Shown piece after piece: positions 7,357 to 8,544 of a stretch of DNA of 8,544 nt. Each line of letters begins with the position of its first letter. Positions within the stretch are counted from its first letter, which is position 1. The notes under the pieces are model-generated. The model ran no database searches and was not told the DNA's origin. It saw only the letters and a list, made by a program, of their open reading frames with translations. The position numbers and the translations under genes were made by a program. Source of the stretch: Clostridia bacterium (lineage in GTDB: Bacteria > Bacillota > Clostridia > Oscillospirales > CAG-382); NCBI GenBank assembly GCA_017938055.1, contig JAGBCG010000091.1, positions 1-8,544 on the forward strand. The letters are read 5' to 3'.

Positions 7357-8544
7357 ATGAAGTATGATTGCATAATAATAGGAGCAGGTCCGGGAGGAAT
7401 TTTTTCGGCATACGAGCTTGTTAATTCAAACAAGCAGCTAAAGGTGGCTGTATTTGAGTCGGGTCATGCACTCGAAAACAGAAAGTGTCCTATAGACGGA
7501 GATAAAGTAAAAAGCTGTATAAGCTGTAAAACCTGTTCTATAATGAGCGGGTTTGGAGGAGCAGGTGCTTTTTCAGACGGAAAATACAATATAACCAATG
7601 ATTTTGGCGGAACGATGTATGAGTACATGGGAAAGAAAAAAGCTCTTGAGCTTATGCATTATGTTGACGAAATAAACATGAAGTTTGGCGGAGAGGGCAC
7701 GAAGCTTTACTCAACGGCTGGCTCAAAGTTCAAGAAAATGTGTATACAGAATGACCTTCACCTGCTTGATGCGTCAGTAAGACATCTTGGAACGGATATA
7801 AACTATGTGGTTCTTCAGAATCTGTATAACTTTTTAAAGGATAAGGTTGATTTTTACTTTGACTGTCCTGTAGAAACAATAAACGCACTTGAAAATGGAT
7901 ATGAAATCAAGTGCAAGGACAATTCATACTTGTGCGATAAATGTATTATTTCGGTGGGAAGAAGCGGAAGCAAGTGGATGGAAACTGTTTGCAGGCACCT
8001 TGATATTCCCACAAAGAGCAACAGAGTGGATATAGGTGTAAGAGTAGAGCTTCCAGCAGAGGTGTTTTCTCATCTTACGGACGAGCTGTATGAAAGTAAA
8101 ATTGTCTATCGCACCAAAAAGTACGGCGACAAGGTGAGAACTTTCTGTATGAATCCAAAAGGAAGTGTCGTAAATGAAAACACAGGTGGAATTATCACAG
8201 TAAACGGACACAGCTATGAAGACCCCAAAAAGCAGACGGAGAATACCAACTTTGCACTTCTTGTTGCAAAGCATTTTTCCGAGCCTTTTAAGGATTCCAA
8301 CGGCTATGGAGAAAGCATTGCAAGGCTGAGCAATATGCTTGGAGGAGGAGTCATTGTTCAGCGTTTTGGCGACCTTATAAATGGTCAGCGTTCAAATGCC
8401 ACAAGAATAAGTGAGTCCTTTGTAAATCCTACGTTACAGGCAACGCCGGGTGATTTGAGCCTTGTGCTTCCAAAGAGAATCCTTGACGGAATAATCGAAA
8501 TGATTTACGCACTTGATAAAATTGCTCCCGGTACTGCAAACGAG
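7357..8544 (+). CDS. FAD-dependent dehydrogenase/oxidoreductase, COG2509-like (3' end outside window)
   Basis: This is a predicted cytoplasmic flavoprotein of the uncharacterised FAD-dependent dehydrogenase group; its substrate is unknown. The frame opens at the ATG at 7357 behind a strong GGAGGG site (7342-7347) and stays open for 396 codons to the window edge. The N-terminus is a Rossmann dinucleotide-binding motif, IIIGAGPGG (6-14), with the acidic Glu34 ending the second strand (VAVFESG). A cysteine cluster follows: Cys44 in RKCPI, then C-x2-C-x2-C at Cys54, Cys57 and Cys60. Directly after it comes SGFGGAGAFSDGK (64-76), a signature of this group. Further conserved blocks are IISVGRSGS (about 198-206), VDIGVRVE, and RISESFVNPTLQATPGDLSLVLPKRI near the edge, the last expected near the FAD site. 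Relatives are usually somewhat longer than the part seen, so probably several tens of residues are missing. The gene lies 77 bp after rnhA, less tightly linked than the genes upstream. Confidence 0.9.
   Translation, partial: MKYDCIIIGAGPGGIFSAYELVNSNKQLKVAVFESGHALENRKCPIDGDKVKSCISCKTCSIMSGFGGAGAFSDGKYNITNDFGGTMYEYMGKKKALELMHYVDEINMKFGGEGTKLYSTAGSKFKKMCIQNDLHLLDASVRHLGTDINYVVLQNLYNFLKDKVDFYFDCPVETINALENGYEIKCKDNSYLCDKCIISVGRSGSKWMETVCRHLDIPTKSNRVDIGVRVELPAEVFSHLTDELYESKIVYRTKKYGDKVRTFCMNPKGSVVNENTGGIITVNGHSYEDPKKQTENTNFALLVAKHFSEPFKDSNGYGESIARLSNMLGGGVIVQRFGDLINGQRSNATRISESFVNPTLQATPGDLSLVLPKRILDGIIEMIYALDKIAPGTANE

Noticed and set aside
6987..7433. Minus-strand open frame of 148 codons across rnhA and the next gene start
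   Set aside because: It runs antisense to the conserved RNase HI and to the start of the FAD protein and shows no recognisable domain or start signal.
7924..8274. Minus-strand open frame of 116 codons within the FAD dehydrogenase
   Set aside because: The plus-strand frame carries the conserved flavoprotein blocks throughout; the antisense frame has no support.

Overview
The window looks like ordinary core chromosome from a low-to-moderate GC Gram-positive anaerobe. It is most likely a Clostridia member close to the Ruminococcaceae/Oscillospiraceae. This is an inference from the gene set (archaeal-type prolyl-tRNA synthetase, small TSCPD-domain protein, clostridial-style EcfT and TruA, DnaX with the bacterial zinc module, COG2509-type FAD protein), from the strong AGGAGG-like ribosome binding sites and from the A/T-rich codon use. 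I see no tRNA or rRNA gene, insertion sequence, CRISPR array, phage gene or attachment site. Coding density is high, and the longest non-coding stretch is the divergent intergenic region of about 270 bp between the two gene groups.

Left part (1-2910, minus strand): three genes read leftward. They are a small TSCPD-domain protein, a full-length phosphohexomutase (phosphoglucomutase/phosphomannomutase superfamily), and the N-terminal 282 residues of prolyl-tRNA synthetase, which runs off the left edge. The mutase-proS gap is 25 bp, which suggests one transcript. The TSCPD gene lies 69 bp upstream of the mutase and has a clear TATAAT -10 box in front of it.

Middle (2911-3179): a divergent promoter region. 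A leftward -10 box lies at 2991-2996 and a rightward extended -10 box (TGaTATAAT) at 3127-3135. An A/T-only palindrome lies over the leftward -35 position.

Right part (3180-8544, plus strand): ecfT (transmembrane subunit of an ECF vitamin/metal transporter), truA (tRNA pseudouridine synthase), dnaX (clamp-loader gamma/tau subunit), an unrecognised small lipoprotein, and rnhA (RNase HI). ecfT/truA and lipoprotein/rnhA overlap by 4 bp, and dnaX/lipoprotein are 12 bp apart, so these five genes are probably one translationally coupled operon. After a 77-bp gap comes a COG2509-like FAD-dependent dehydrogenase, cut by the right edge. This gap may carry its own promoter, with a 15-bp palindrome in the spacer.

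The genes do not form one pathway. They cover tRNA charging and modification, replication, R-loop/primer removal, sugar-phosphate metabolism and transport. I found no convincing new system. The points most worth a second look are the possible operator in front of the FAD protein, that protein's uncharacterised cysteine cluster, the EcfT gene without adjacent ATPase genes, and the lipoprotein placed between dnaX and rnhA.
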